Below are positions 43,731 through 54,231 of a stretch of DNA of 64,000 bases, one piece after another; within the stretch, counting starts at the first letter, position 1, and each line of letters starts with the position of its first letter. The position numbers and the translations under genes are program-made. The DNA is taken from positions 124,001 to 188,000 of the forward strand of contig JBAKBP010000708.1 in NCBI GenBank assembly GCA_037953745.1, written 5' to 3'. The DNA is from Lithodes maja (lineage: Eukaryota > Arthropoda > Malacostraca > Decapoda > Lithodidae). Under the pieces are notes generated by a model. The model saw only the letters and a list, made by a program, of their open reading frames with translations, was not told the DNA's origin and did not search any database.

Positions 43731-44024
43731 GGAACAACAACAACAACAACAACTGTATAGCCATTTGTCCAGAAGACGAAGATAATGTCCAAAGTAAATA
43801 CCATGTGTTTAGACATTTACTTAATTCTTTTGGACTGGGCCTCGCTTATCTGGACAAATTCTGGACCGGATACTAAATAGTCAGAAATCCTTGGGTTTCT
43901 GAAAAGCTGGGTCCGGATACTCAAAGATGCCATATGTTACAAACTCAGGGGTCTGGTTAAACTATTCATAAAAAATAAAAAAACATGTGTTACAGCAAGG
44001 TGAAAGGCATAATAAACCAATGAA

Positions 44025-44392
44025 TTAAGGGGAGATGGGTAATTTTTCTGGTCCCCCTTCTCCCTCACATTTAACCCCATTAGTTTTCAGATTTTATGAT
44101 GTTCGGCTCCTTAGTTTGCTGATTTTAAGACCTTCCACCCCATTTCCTTGTCAATATTAAGACGTCGTGCTATTTAGGTATCGATTGTTTTCCTGGCGAA
44201 CGATAGTGAGCCTGTAATTTTGGAAGAATCGGCCTTTGGCAGGGACATTTTTCTATCGAAAAATGTACAAATTAATCTAGAAAGGAGATCTAATGGATGT
44301 TTTTTGTAAGTTTGATCGAGGTCTAGGGAGGAAACTAGAAAAATAATGAATACATGAAAATATCGACCAAAAAGTGAACCATCTCCCCTTAA
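44025..44392. mobile_element. MITE-E copy
   Basis: TTAA at 44025 and 44389, ends GGGGAGATGG and CCATCTCCCC, with the central TTTTTCTATCGAAAAATG stem. Its right TTAA is the left TTAA of MITE-H. Confidence 0.88.
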
Positions 44393-45025
44393 CCCGGGAA
44401 CTGCGGGAAGACTCTTTAGAGTTCGGCCGGCGGACTGCGGGAAGACTCTCTGGAGTAAGTAAAACTAAAAATCAACTTTTTACATCGAAAAAAAAAATAT
44501 TTTTTATTTTTTTTTTTTTATTTTTTTTTTTTTTTTTTTTGCCCCTGGGCCATGCAAAATCTCAGTCCTCTACCTCCCCTCCTTCCCCACTTTCCTCCTA
44601 TTCCTCTGTTATCACCTATTTTCCCTATTATTCCCTTATTCTGAGGTATATTTTCGTGCTAACATTAGCGAGTTGCAAGCAGGGTGTTGTCATCACTGAT
44701 GGCCATCGAGTGCAAGAGAGAGAGAGAGAGTATCGATCGACTGTGTCTCAGTGGCCTTGGGGGAAATTGGCGGGAAAGGAGTTTGCCTCACCCATAGATT
44801 ATACAACTCGCGGGCTATATCTCCGATTTTGACCATCCAAACGCTGTTTTCACTCGTTTTATTGTTGTTTCAGGTTAATACCTTTATAATCAACCCATAA
44901 TAGGCGCATATGGATAATTATTAATGCTATTAATGGTACAATGAATATTTTAGTGACGAAAAACCTCAAATACGTCAGCACAGGGGGAGGTTTTCATTTA
45001 CCCCCGTGCGCACTTCAGAGGTTAA
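44389..45025. mobile_element. MITE-H copy
   Basis: TTAA at 44389 and 45022. Starts CCCGGGAACTGCGGGAAGAC with a second GCGGACTGCGGGAAGACTC nearby, has a T-rich block (44500-44540) and CTGGGCCATGCAAAATCTC. A second copy starts at 60275 and runs into the assembly gap. Shared phrases (TTATCACCTATTTTCCC) relate it to MITE-G. Confidence 0.82.
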
Positions 45026-45117
45026 CAGTGTATTCCTTGCGTACAACATCATAATTTCTTCATGCTCTTTAAAACTAGACTATCAAAGCAATAACAGGGT
45101 GTCGTAAATGTTGTTAT

Positions 45118-45343
45118 TGTTGTTGATGTTCCCCAGGCTGTCTGGCCGAGCAGCCCCAAGGTCCCGAGCAAGGCCAAGGCCATAACCGAGCAGCCCCACA
45201 AAACCCTCCCTGCTTACCACTAATAAAGCCTGGGTGACCGAAGCTACTCCAAGGCGGGGAGCTGAGGAGGGTGCGGAAATGCCCGGGAAACCAAAATCAC
45301 ACCCAAGGCCCTGTGCCCCTCAGCAATTATGAAGGGAAAGTCG
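45118..45343 (-). mobile_element. SINE-L, 5'-truncated
   Basis: Minus-strand tail and part of the body of SINE-L (GTTGTTGATGTTCCCCAGGC through CAGCAATTATGAAG). The head is missing. Directly after it are 60 bp of unclear sequence and then MITE-C. Confidence 0.8.
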
Positions 45344-45404
45344 TAAATGTTTTTAGTATTGGCCTCTGGTATCTGAGAGATAGGGGAGAGGGGTTCCTGT
45401 ACAG

Positions 45405-45566
45405 TGTTTAGAAATCTTTAGTTTAGTTACTTCAACCTCTGCAGTTGTCTTTGAGTGAGCTGTGGGCAGAAAAATAATTTTGAAAAGGTAATTATGAGAT
45501 TGAGAGAACTCAATTTCTGAATGCTAAATGGCAACCCCAAAGTCCACTGGATAGGGAGAGGGTTAA
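45405..45566 (-). mobile_element. MITE-C, truncated
   Basis: CTTTAGTTTAGTTACTTCAA to GGGAGAGGGTTAA matches MITE-C at 5690-5824. One end is lost. Confidence 0.7.
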
Positions 45567-45795
45567 TACAGGTACAGTCGGGGGTATCAAGTGTTATCAT
45601 AGATTCCAGTGGTTTTCGCTCAAAAAGTTTTATTGGCATCTTTATAGTTACAGTACTGGGAAAAGTGCTTATCCCTCAGAGTATTAGTCAGTGTCCGAAA
45701 CTTTGTGAAATATCTGACATCACTTATTAACCTCGACTGTACAGCAATGTTATTATATATTTTTTATTATTGCTATTATTTATTATTTTTCACAG

Positions 45796-45927
45796 GACGA
45801 TGCCCAGACACTAGCAGTGCCCCAAGGTCGCATAGAGTTCAAGAACGTGAACTTCCACTACGCTCCCGAGAGACCCATCCTTAACAGTGTCTCCTTCACC
45901 ATCGAGCCCGGAAAAACACTCGCTATT
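45796..45927 (+). CDS. ABCB6: ABCB6-like transporter, exon G
   Basis: Acceptor TTTTCACAG ends at 45795, donor GTAAGT begins at 45928. Phase 0/0, 44 codons. It begins the nucleotide-binding domain: GRIEFKNVNFHYAPERPIL and SVSFTIEPGKTLAI, including the A-loop Tyr (HYAPERP) that stacks on the ATP base. It leads directly into Walker A in exon H. The intron before it (7.6 kb) holds the minisatellite, LINE-A and MITEs. Confidence 0.95.
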
Positions 45928-46137
45928 GTAAGTTATTTTGGACTTTCATTTGTGGAAATAGATTTGTGAAATATTTAAGCCTTCTAAACTTTTTAGTACA
46001 GATGATGTTGGACTGTCAACTTCAATATATTTTGGTTGACAGATAATATACGTACATGCATACAATAATTTAGCGTTGCTATCCATTTTATTGTAACGGC
46101 TCAGACGGGGGATTGCCTTTATGCAGTTAGAGTGTAA

Positions 46138-46290
46138 TTATAATGTAAAACTTGCAAAATAAAAAAACAAAACTGGGACGACACAAGATAAACGCAAAGG
46201 AACTAATAAAAATCGCTATGTGGAAATAACGCTTAATAAAATCAAATTTGAAATAAAAGAACATAATCCACCACATAGAGTGTACATTAC
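46138..46290 (-). repeat. Repeat R1, minus orientation
   Basis: Reverse of the R1 unit (CCTATGTGGTGG-type end at 46270, TTTTGCAAGTTTTACATT end at 46140). Matches 56158-56308 closely. Confidence 0.75.
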
Positions 46291-47308
46291 TACATGCGCA
46301 AGCTAATCTGGTTCCCAAGCAAACTAATCGCACACATAACAATGCACTATCGTCGTGTTCAAGGAATTAGTCAGTTTGGGAAGTACAATAAAGTTCTGCC
46401 ACAACACTCCCCCATCATGTCATCACTGTGGCTGATGTATTTACCTAATTGTATTTACCTAATTGTAGTTTACAGGAGTTGAGCTAAGCTCGTGTTGTCC
46501 CGTCTCTCAGTCTACTTTTTATCCAATTTTTTCTTGAAAATATGGATGTTCCTTGCCCCTACCACCTCCTCCTCCAGCCCATTCCATTTGTCAATACATC
46601 TATAGGGGAAGCTAAACTTCCTGATATCGTTCTTGCAGGTAGGTCTTTTTACTTTGTAGCTGTGGCCTCTAGTTATTCCTGTATCCATAATTAACATATC
46701 CTCCCTATCCAGCCTCTCCAGCCCCCGGGTGCATTTGTACATCATTATCATGTCTCCCCTCTCTCTCCTCTCTTTTAAACTTGGTAGATTTAATTTGTCT
46801 AGCCTCCCTTCATATGGCAGTTCTCTGAGACTTGGAACCAATCTAGTAACTGCTCTCTGGATTCTTTCTAACTTGTGAATATGCTTCTTTAGATGCGGGG
46901 ACCACACCACTGCTGCATACTCCAATCTTGGTCTAATCATACTCTTCATAATTTTCGCTACCATGGTCTCATCCAAGTAGTTCAGAGCAACTTTCATATT
47001 CCCGGCCATTGCATACATTCCGCTAAAGAGCTTGTTAATATGTTTCTCTGGCGACAAATTATCTTGTATAATCAACCCTAAATCCTTTTCTTTTTCGGCC
47101 TTGCTAATTATATTATCTCCCATCCTGTACTCCCAATTTGGTCTATTCACAATTCTTCCCATATTTAACACATGACATTTACTTATATTAAATTTCATTT
47201 TCCACTTGGTGCTCCATTCATATATTTTATCTAAATCCCCTTGCAGCTCCTCACAACTACTTTTATTTGTTATTTGTCTCATAATTTTTACGTCGTCTGC
47301 AAACATTG

Positions 47309-48307
47309 ACATATACATACATAAAATTTTAAGACTGAGTGTTCCACACATCAGTGCAGTTTCAGTCTCTTGTCCTAATGGCGGCGTTCCAGGCAACCCT
47401 GTTAAGGGCTGCTTCACTTGTCAAGTTCTTGGATTTGAGATCGGCACGTATAGTCCGATCCCAGGTCTTCTTCGGTCCACCCCTTGGTGCAGCTCCCTCC
47501 ACAATCACAGACCTGCATTTTTTCACCCAATTTTGTTCATCCATTCTCTCCACATGTCCATACCATCCCAGTCTACTTGTACGCATCACCTCGCTAATAC
47601 TCTTTATACCTAAACGTCTCCTCAGCTCAACATTTGTTATTCTATCCTGTAGCCTGGCCCCACACATCCATCTCACCATTCTCATCTCATTACGCTCCAT
47701 TCTGTTGACATCCTCTACTTTAACGGCCCATGTTTCTGAGGCATACGTCATTGCACTTCTAACACATGAGGCATACACCTTTCCCTTCAGGGGGAGAGGC
47801 ATTCTTTTCATGGTCAGGATTGGCATAAATTCTCTGAACTTCCCCCAGCCACACCTAATTCTAGCAACAGTGGCAGCCTCGGCCCCACCACCGGCAGAGA
47901 TGGTATCTCCTAGGTAACAAAACTTGTTCACCAGCTCCAAAGACTCATTTCCAAAATTCACAGCCACAGGATCATCACTTAACACAAGCTCGCCTTTGCA
48001 CACTACGCACTCAAATTTCTCTATTTCTGACTTATCCTTCGGCAGGGGCCCCTTTATTCTACTACAGCGCTTACTCCCATGGTGTACCCAACATCGACAG
48101 ATGCTACATTGCATTGAGTTAACGCCCACTCCCTTTCCACACACTGCACATGGGTATGCACCGCTCTTTTCCACATTGCCTCGTCTCAATCTACAATGCA
48201 TAACCTTGGTTTTGTTAATATTGACTCTTAAACCCTTGCTCGCCATGCCCTCTCTCCACTCTCTGAATTTGGCCTCAGCATCCTGCATACTGTCAGCTAT
48301 TAGGACT
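47309..48307 (-). mobile_element. RTE-like LINE fragment inserted in LINE-X
   Basis: Minus-strand frame open for over 300 codons: DSMQDAEAKFREWREGMASK, a Cys-rich insert (PCAVCGKGVG, CSICRCW, FECVVCKGEL), KFCYLGDTISAGGG, SCVRSAMTYASETWAVK, RLGWYGHVERMDEQ, ending RVAWNAAIRTRD and then ATGT repeats. 5'-truncated, and the most intact copy of this family here. It lies between the Tyr and Met codons just before the LINE-X FADD box. Confidence 0.88.
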
Positions 48308-48531
48308 ATGTAGGAATTTATGCCTATCGGCACGTACATAAGGAACATGAGAGGTGCCAACACAGATCCCTGCAGCACACCACTCTCAACTTTCCGCCAC
48401 GATGAGTAAGTTCCTCTAATGTTGGTCCTCATTTCCCTATCTGTTAGATAGCTCTCCATCCATTTCAGCAAACTCCCCCTGACACATCCTAGTGTCTCAA
48501 GCTTAGATAACATTTCTAGATTAGATTTCAA

Positions 48532-49318
48532 AGAGCATGTAAACCAGATAGTTAAAAGTTGTTACTTGCACATCAGAAATCTCTATTTGGTGAAGCCGTT
48601 TATAACCAGACGTTGCCTCCTGACGTTGGTTCACTCATTGGTCTTCTCTCGTGTTGATTATTGCAATGCCCTGTTGGTGGGTCTTCCAAATTATATTTTG
48701 AGGAAAGTTCAGTCTGTTCTTAACAGGGCCGCAAGACTAATTTTTGGTGTTCCACCTAGAACTCCTACTACATCTCTTCACATAGAACTGCACTGGCTGC
48801 CAGTAAGAGCAAGAATAGAATTTAAGTTGTGTTTGGTGACTTTTAAGGTTCTCAAATTTGGTGAGCCTAGGTACCTTGCGGAGCTGCTCAGGCGCCCACC
48901 GGCACACCATGGTGTAGTTGTGCGTCATGACAATGACCCTTTTCGTCTTGATGAACCAAGGGCTTTCCAGCAGTCTTCTTTCTTTGAGAGGTCATTCTCC
49001 TACATGGCTCCGAGGTTGTATAACAGGTTGCCGCTGTCCATGAGACAACTGAGTTCTGTTGAATGCTTCAAGAGACAACTTAAGACTTTTCTCTTTGAGA
49101 GAAGCTATGATCTTGAGAGAGGTGTCATGACAGATGGCTATAGAGTTTAGGCTATTTTGCCACTGCTAGTGATTGTTAAATGTGTGTTGTATATAAGCCT
49201 TCTTTTGATGCATTGATTTTTTTTCTTTTTTCTTTCTCTTTTCGAGCGCTAGTGAATTCTTCGGAAAAATTGGCGCTTATGAGAAATAAGTAACATGCTT
49301 ATTATTATTATTATTAAC
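48532..49318 (+). mobile_element. LINE-Y, CR1-like LINE 3' end inserted in LINE-X
   Basis: Opposite orientation to its host. The frame from 48566 to 49150 encodes LVHSLVFSRVDYCNALLVGL, IELHWLPVRARIEFKLC and YNRLPLSMRQLSSVECFKRQ, the C-terminus of a CR1/Rex-type RT ORF. The tail is ATT repeats (about 49300-49317). 5'-truncated. Confidence 0.87.
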
Positions 49319-50376
49319 AATCTCTTATGTGGTACCTTATCGAATGCTTTGGAAAGGTCTAAGTAGACGCAGTCCACCCATCCGCCTCTCTCTTGGAGTA
49401 CATCTATCACCCTACTGTAATAACATAGCAAACTGGTAACACAAGATGTCCCTTCTCTGAATCCAAATTGCTTTGGGGTTATTATCTTCTTTCTCTCCAA
49501 CATTTTCATTTTCATCCATCTCTTCCTAATTAGCTTTTCACAAATCTTGCATACAATACTAGTAAGTGAAACTGGTCTATAGTTTAGAGGGTCCTCAGGG
49601 TTTCCATTCGTGTATATCGGGATGATATTAGCTCTTTTCCATTCAACAGGAACCTGTCCTTTATCTAAGGAAGCTTGAATTATGTCCCTCACTGGCTCCA
49701 CTAATTGCTCTGCACACTCCTTTAAAACCCAGGCAGACACTTCATCCGGTCCCATAGCTTTCCTTACTTCAAGTCCTCTCATCGCAGATAACAGCTCATC
49801 TCTAGTTATTTCAATCTTACTAAGACCACTCTCCAGTACTCCCGCCTGTGGTTCGTCAAAACCTTCCTCTCTAGTAAAAACTGACCCCAATTTGTTATTC
49901 ATTGCCTCACACATGTCCGATACATTTTCATACGTCCTAGCATCAACTCTTAATTTAGTAATTTGTTTCTTTACCTTCAACTTACTGTTTATATATTTAT
50001 AAAATAATCTAGGGTCACTTTCACATTTATTTACTATGTTCTTCTCATAGTTCATTTTAACTTGCCTAATTATGTTAACATATCTATTTCTCTCCTGTTT
50101 ATATTTATTCCGATTACTCTCAGTGTTCCTTCTTCTTAATCTAGCCCAAGCTGCATCACGCCTACCCAAAGCTCTTTTGCATTTCAAATTAAACCAATCT
50201 TTCTGCTTAGTAAAATTTCCAGTTTTATATCTTGGGACAAACAGATTGGTTCCTACTCTATAAATTTCGAGGAATCTACTATATTTACCTTGTACGTCCT
50301 GTTCCTTAAAAATAAGATCCCAATCTACTCCCTCTAAATATCTTTTCAAGGATACATAATCAGCTTTACTATAATT

Positions 50377-51853
50377 TTATCTGTCATTTATGTAGCTATT
50401 GTCTAATCTATTGGCATTACTCGAGGTCAACTTCCATTTTATTAATAGGTGATCACTTTTACCTACAGGACATAGATAGTTTATATCACTAATTTTGTGA
50501 GGATCTTTTGTAAAAATCAGATCGAGTTTAGAAGGTTCGTTATTACCCCTCATTCTTGTATTTTCCTTCACATGTTGTGCAAGTACATTTTCCGTAACCA
50601 ACTCCACTAGCCGACTTCCCCAAGATCTCTGATTTGGCCCTGCATCTCCCAATTCTCAATCAACCTCACTACAGTTGAAATCTCCTACCAAGATCAATCG
50701 ATTCTTCCTTAACCCGGCAAGCGCGATAGGCCTCACGGAAGGCTTCCTATAGGGAACGCGATAGGCCTCACGGAAGCAAGACCATAAAAAAAGCTTTCCC
50801 AACAAAAAAAGGGCCTATCAAAACAAAGGAATTTGTCTCTAGGTGAGATAATTCCCCTCCAGTACTCATCCATGTAAATCTCACCCACCCCCCTCCCCTC
50901 CTTCCCCACCTTATTCCCCCCTCCCTCCCCTCCTCAATTATCACCTATTTTCCCTCTTATTATCATCATTTATCGGTTATTTTTCTCTCCCGCGATAATG
51001 TAGCACAAGTGGGTTGCAGAAAAGATCGTTATGTAACACCCAGACACCGGCCCACACCGCCCCGCTCGTCTCAGTTACCTCACAGACAGCGAGAGAGGAG
51101 GGTTGCCTGTGTCTCTCTCTCGCCTGAGATTACGACCGGGTGGCCAATATCTTCGTTTTTCACCACCCAAATGCTTTTCCCACTTATTTTAGCACTCTTG
51201 AAGGTTCATATATACATCATATATGTAAAATAAAAGCATACCGAAAACAAATAATGCTCTATATTGTAAATATAACGAATTCTGTCAGAATCCAAGGCTA
51301 GAAATGCACAAATAACTACCCTAGCCCCTAGGTCTATTTAGCGCTTGTCAGGTTAAAAGCAATCTTCTCAACGACTGAATCATATCCTCTACCATCTCCT
51401 CAAACTCAAACTCCCTCCATGCTCTGGTCTTTGGTGGCATGTAAGCTACTGCTATGTCTAGCTTTTTTCCTTCTACAGTATATCATTGAGTTCAACTGCC
51501 ATTATTTCTGCCTTGTCATTATTTAACTCCATGTGCTTTGCTGTCATAGGGTTCTTAACTAATACTGCCACTCCACCTCCCCTTTTACCCTTCCTATCAT
51601 ATCTCCATATATTATATCCTTCACTAAACACTATGTTGCTGTCAAAGTCCTGGTTCAGCTTTGTCTCCGTCAAACAGACTATCTGTGGTTGATCTTTTCT
51701 TAATATATCATCTAACTCTACCTTTTTACTGTTTATTCCATCTATATTAGTGTAGTAGCACAGTATATTTAAATCCACCTCCTTGTTTCTCTTCCCTCTC
51801 TGCCTCCCACCAGGTTCACCTCCTCCTCCATCCCTTCCCTGACCCAGTTCCAC
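50377..51853 (-). pseudogene. LINE-X endonuclease region, split by MITE-G
   Basis: From 51853: LNILCYYTNIDGINSKKVEL, VCLTETKLNQDF, YDRKGKRGGGVAVLVK (endonuclease motifs), a frameshift near 51480, then AVAYMPPKT. MITE-G follows (51356-50709). After it come NRSWGSRLVELV-like sequence, SKLDLIFT and GKSDHLLIKW, the catalytic SDH box. It would nick target DNA; now inactive. Confidence 0.82.
50709..51356. mobile_element. MITE-G inserted in LINE-X
   Basis: TTAA at 50709 and 51353. It starts CCCGGCAAGCGCGATAGGCC, repeats CGATAGGCCTCACGGAAG twice within 60 bp, and ends GCGCTTGTCAGG. Second copy at 56896-57547. Non-coding. Confidence 0.9.
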
Positions 51854-51973
51854 CTCCCCTGCTAATTCTATTCTCCTCCCTCCCCCTCTCTCTCACTCTG
51901 TTCCACCTTCTCCACCACATCCTGACTCTCTCTCCGGTCCCCTGCTCCCTGCATTATCTCTCGCTCCGTCTCC

Positions 51974-52441
51974 TTACTTTGACTTCGTACTTGTCTCTCT
52001 GTCTCTTTCCCTATCACTCCTCTTACTTTCGGTTCTTGGTAGCTCCTGATGTACCACTTCCTTACTTGCCCTTCCCTTATTCTCCAAAAAAAAAATCTTC
52101 TTTTGCTCTTCAGACAACTTTCCATTCTCTTCATCAGCCTTAGCTTGGAGTTCCCTTAACTGTTCTCGTTCTTCTACACTTAGGTCCTTTTTTACCCTTA
52201 TATGATTCAGCTCTGTCGAATTTAATTTCCAGCTCACATTGGCTACTGCTTCTGCTGTTGATCTAAACTTTAGTTCCACTCTTAGTGGTCTCATCTCGCC
52301 CTTCTTATATTTTCCTAACCTTCTCACCTCCTCCAATTCTTTTACCCATCCATAACCCTTGTCTAAGTAATCCAGTATCCCCTTGACTTTCACAACATCC
52401 CTTTCCTTTCTTACCTTCATATCTGCCAGGTGCTCTTCCAC
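51974..52441 (-). pseudogene. LINE-X ORF1-like protein
   Basis: 155-codon minus-strand frame from ATG at 52441: KGILDYLDKGYGWVKELEEV, RRLGKYKKGEMRPLRVELKF and a charged helical tail (REQLRELQAKADEENGKLS). The RLGKY..RPLRVE segment resembles the RNA-binding ORF1 domain of CR1/L2-type LINEs. The 5' part of the ORF is missing upstream. Confidence 0.65.
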
Positions 52442-52479
52442 ATCTCCAAAGATTACTACACACTTACCTATGTAGGCAT

Positions 52480-53100
52480 AGTGCTAACCATGCCTCAGCA
52501 AGACTCAACAAAGTCCAACTGCAACACCTGCACCTGCAGTATCTGGAAACCACATCCAGCCTCAACAGTGCTACAACAAGACAATACCTTATCTAGGCTT
52601 TTCTGTACGGTTGCGCTAATAAATCATGTCCCAGCTGTCATTACATTTGGGTCGCTCTGTGCTGTATTTATGTCTCTCAGATGTTGAATAGGGTGGGTAA
52701 GTGTAGGAACAGGTTTGTTTATCTCACTCAAAAAGAAATCATGTGTAAATATTGCTGATACCAATTATTGATCAAAACATAATTGGTGCCGAGACATCAC
52801 TTATTAGCGCGACTGTACAGTAGGCAATTTGGACTTTAGATCTAACTTTACTGTACATAAGGCAATTTGGACTTTAAATCAACAAAATATTGCCACAACA
52901 CTGCCCCACCATGCAAACACTATGACTAATACTGGCATGGCGTCGAACAGTGCCCAGGTAATACTCTATTATAGTCCCCTGTGGCACCAATCCGCTCCTC
53001 ACCAACCTCGGCAGTGCCATACCAAGACAGCGTCAATAGCAAGGTTTTATTGTATAGTACAGTAATGGCTGTTGGTCCAAAAGTCTACCGCCATCCCCCC
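52480..53100. repeat. R3 fragments around a mariner-like MITE
   Basis: R3-like sequence at 52480-52600 and 52830-53060 flanks a TA-type MITE at 52608-52815 (TTATTAGCGCGACTG end). No exon found in this stretch. 53100-53270 is ordinary intron leading to exon H. Confidence 0.6.
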
Positions 53101-53280
53101 TATTAGTCTCCTTTACGACATACAATAGGATGTGTCGGGCATATCCTTTTTTTTTGTTCCTCCATCACCCCCTGGGGGTGTTACCACTCTGTACTCCACT
53201 AATACTACTGTACTTCCCTTGACGCGGTTGGGGGCTTTGGGGCCGGCGACAGAGCCTAACTGTACCTTAATATTTTGCAG

Positions 53281-53459
53281 GTTGGTCCAACAGGCAGCGG
53301 TAAGAGCACCATAATGCGACTGTTGTTCCGGTTCTACGACGTAACGCAGGGGTCTATACTCATCGACGACACCAACGTACAGGACTACACTCAGACCTCT
53401 CTCAGACAAGCGATGGGAGTCGTGCCGCAGGATACTGTACTCTTTAACGAAACTATATT
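53281..53459 (+). CDS. ABCB6: ABCB6-like transporter, exon H (Walker A, Q-loop)
   Basis: Acceptor TATTTTGCAG ends at 53280, donor GTAAGT begins at 53460. Phase 0 in, two bases out. Walker A is the first thing encoded: VGPTGSGKSTIMRLLFRFYD. The Q-loop follows as GVVPQDTVLFNET. Ser in Walker A binds Mg-ATP and the Q-loop Gln couples to the membrane domain; all key residues are present. GSILIDDTNVQDYTQTSLRQ lies between and is typical of the ABCB6/7 group. Confidence 0.97.
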
Positions 53460-53524
53460 GTAAGTAAACGGATTGACTGTCAGTATTACGTATCTTTTTT
53501 TATTTTATTTTATCGATGCTAAGT

Positions 53525-53932
53525 TTTTTGTTGTTGCTGTTCCCCAGGCAGCCTGGCCGAACAGCCCCAAGGCCATAACCGAGCGCCCCCACAGATCCCT
53601 CCCTGCCTACCACAATAAAGGCTGGGTGACCGAAGCCACTCCATGGCGGGGAGCTGAGGAGGGTGCGGAAACGCCCGGGAAACCAAAGCCCCACTCAGGG
53701 CCCTGTGCCCCTCAGCAATTATGAAGAGAAAGTTGAGGGGCAAAGGAAAAAATGTGACGCTTTGGCTTCCAATCTGCTAACCTCTAGGTTGGCAGATTGG
53801 GAGGTCAATCCACGGAAGAGACACCGTCACTTGAGATCTAGAAAATATATAAGTAAAAGGTACAGTCAGAGTAAGCTATAGGTATGGCAGAGATCGCTCA
53901 GTTCTCACTCTGATAGACCAGCCCATCACCAC
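53525..53932 (-). mobile_element. SINE-L with 12-bp target site duplication
   Basis: Minus-strand full-length copy. TCGATGCTAAGT flanks it at 53513-53524 and 53933-53944. It starts only about 65 bp after the exon H donor. Confidence 0.9.
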
Positions 53933-54106
53933 TCGATGCTAAGTAAACACATATAGATAAAAAGAACCACCACACTTGGGCAGTAGACTCAAGTGTCTGC
54001 TTATTTTTTTGTTTATTTCAGTACTGAGACTCCAATATATCTGTCACTTAAATTGCGCTTGTGACTTTACCTCAACTCCCTACACCTCTCTCTCTCTCTC
54101 CTTCAG

Positions 54107-54221
54107 TTACAACATTCACTACGGACGAGTAACAGCAACTAACCAGGAGGTGAGAGATGCAGCCAAGCACGCAGACATACATGACAAGATCGTCACCTTC
54201 CCGGAAGAATATGATACAAAG
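54107..54221 (+). CDS. ABCB6: ABCB6-like transporter, exon I
   Basis: Acceptor CTCCTTCAG ends at 54106, with a strong pyrimidine tract (TCTCTCTCTCTC) before it; donor GTTAGT begins at 54222. It takes two bases from exon H (TT + T, Phe) and ends in phase 0. It encodes YNIHYGRVTATNQEVRDAAK and HADIHDKIVTFPEEYDTK, the helical subdomain between Q-loop and signature motif. Confidence 0.95.
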
Positions 54222-54231
54222 GTTAGTCATT

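Larger units (their letters stand above)
39830..43751 (+). mobile_element. LINE-A, full-length non-LTR retrotransposon
   Basis: 3.9 kb bounded by a perfect 11-bp duplication ACTGTATAGCC at 39819-39829 and 43752-43762. It starts GTGGGACCACCTCCCGG and ends GGCAGCTTAGGG plus seven AAC repeats. A single long ORF fills it. The perfect TSD and near-open frame mark a recent insertion. CAA-repeat tails without poly-A recall I/ingi-type LINEs, but clade placement needs a tree. Confidence 0.93.
46512..50349 (-). pseudogene. LINE-X ORF2 reverse transcriptase, fragmented
   Basis: From 50349 down: WFNLKCKRALGRRDAAWARL, KAMGPDEVSAWVLKECAEQL, NYRPVSLTSIVCKICEKLI, YLDLSKAFDKVPHKRLL, break by LINE-Y, then ESGVLQGSVLAPLMFLMYV, break by the RTE fragment, then MSMFADDVKIM (catalytic FADD), LEYAAVVWSPHLKKH and RWNGLEEEVV-type end (DKWNGLEEEVVGA). 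RT motifs are in CR1-type order. The two insertions sit between otherwise contiguous codons, so the protein before interruption can be followed. It cannot be made as it stands. Confidence 0.88.
46438..52455 (-). mobile_element. LINE-X, CR1-like LINE with three nested insertions
   Basis: Minus-strand element. Its 3' end is a short tandem (ATTTACCTAATTGT on the plus strand) at 46438-46465. Pieces in element order: ORF1 (52441-51974), endonuclease start (51853-51357), endonuclease end (50708-50377), RT first half (50349-49319), RT middle (48531-48308), RT YADD region to the end (47308-46512). Between them lie MITE-G, LINE-Y and an RTE-like fragment. Stops and a frameshift show that it is dead. 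Confidence 0.88.
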
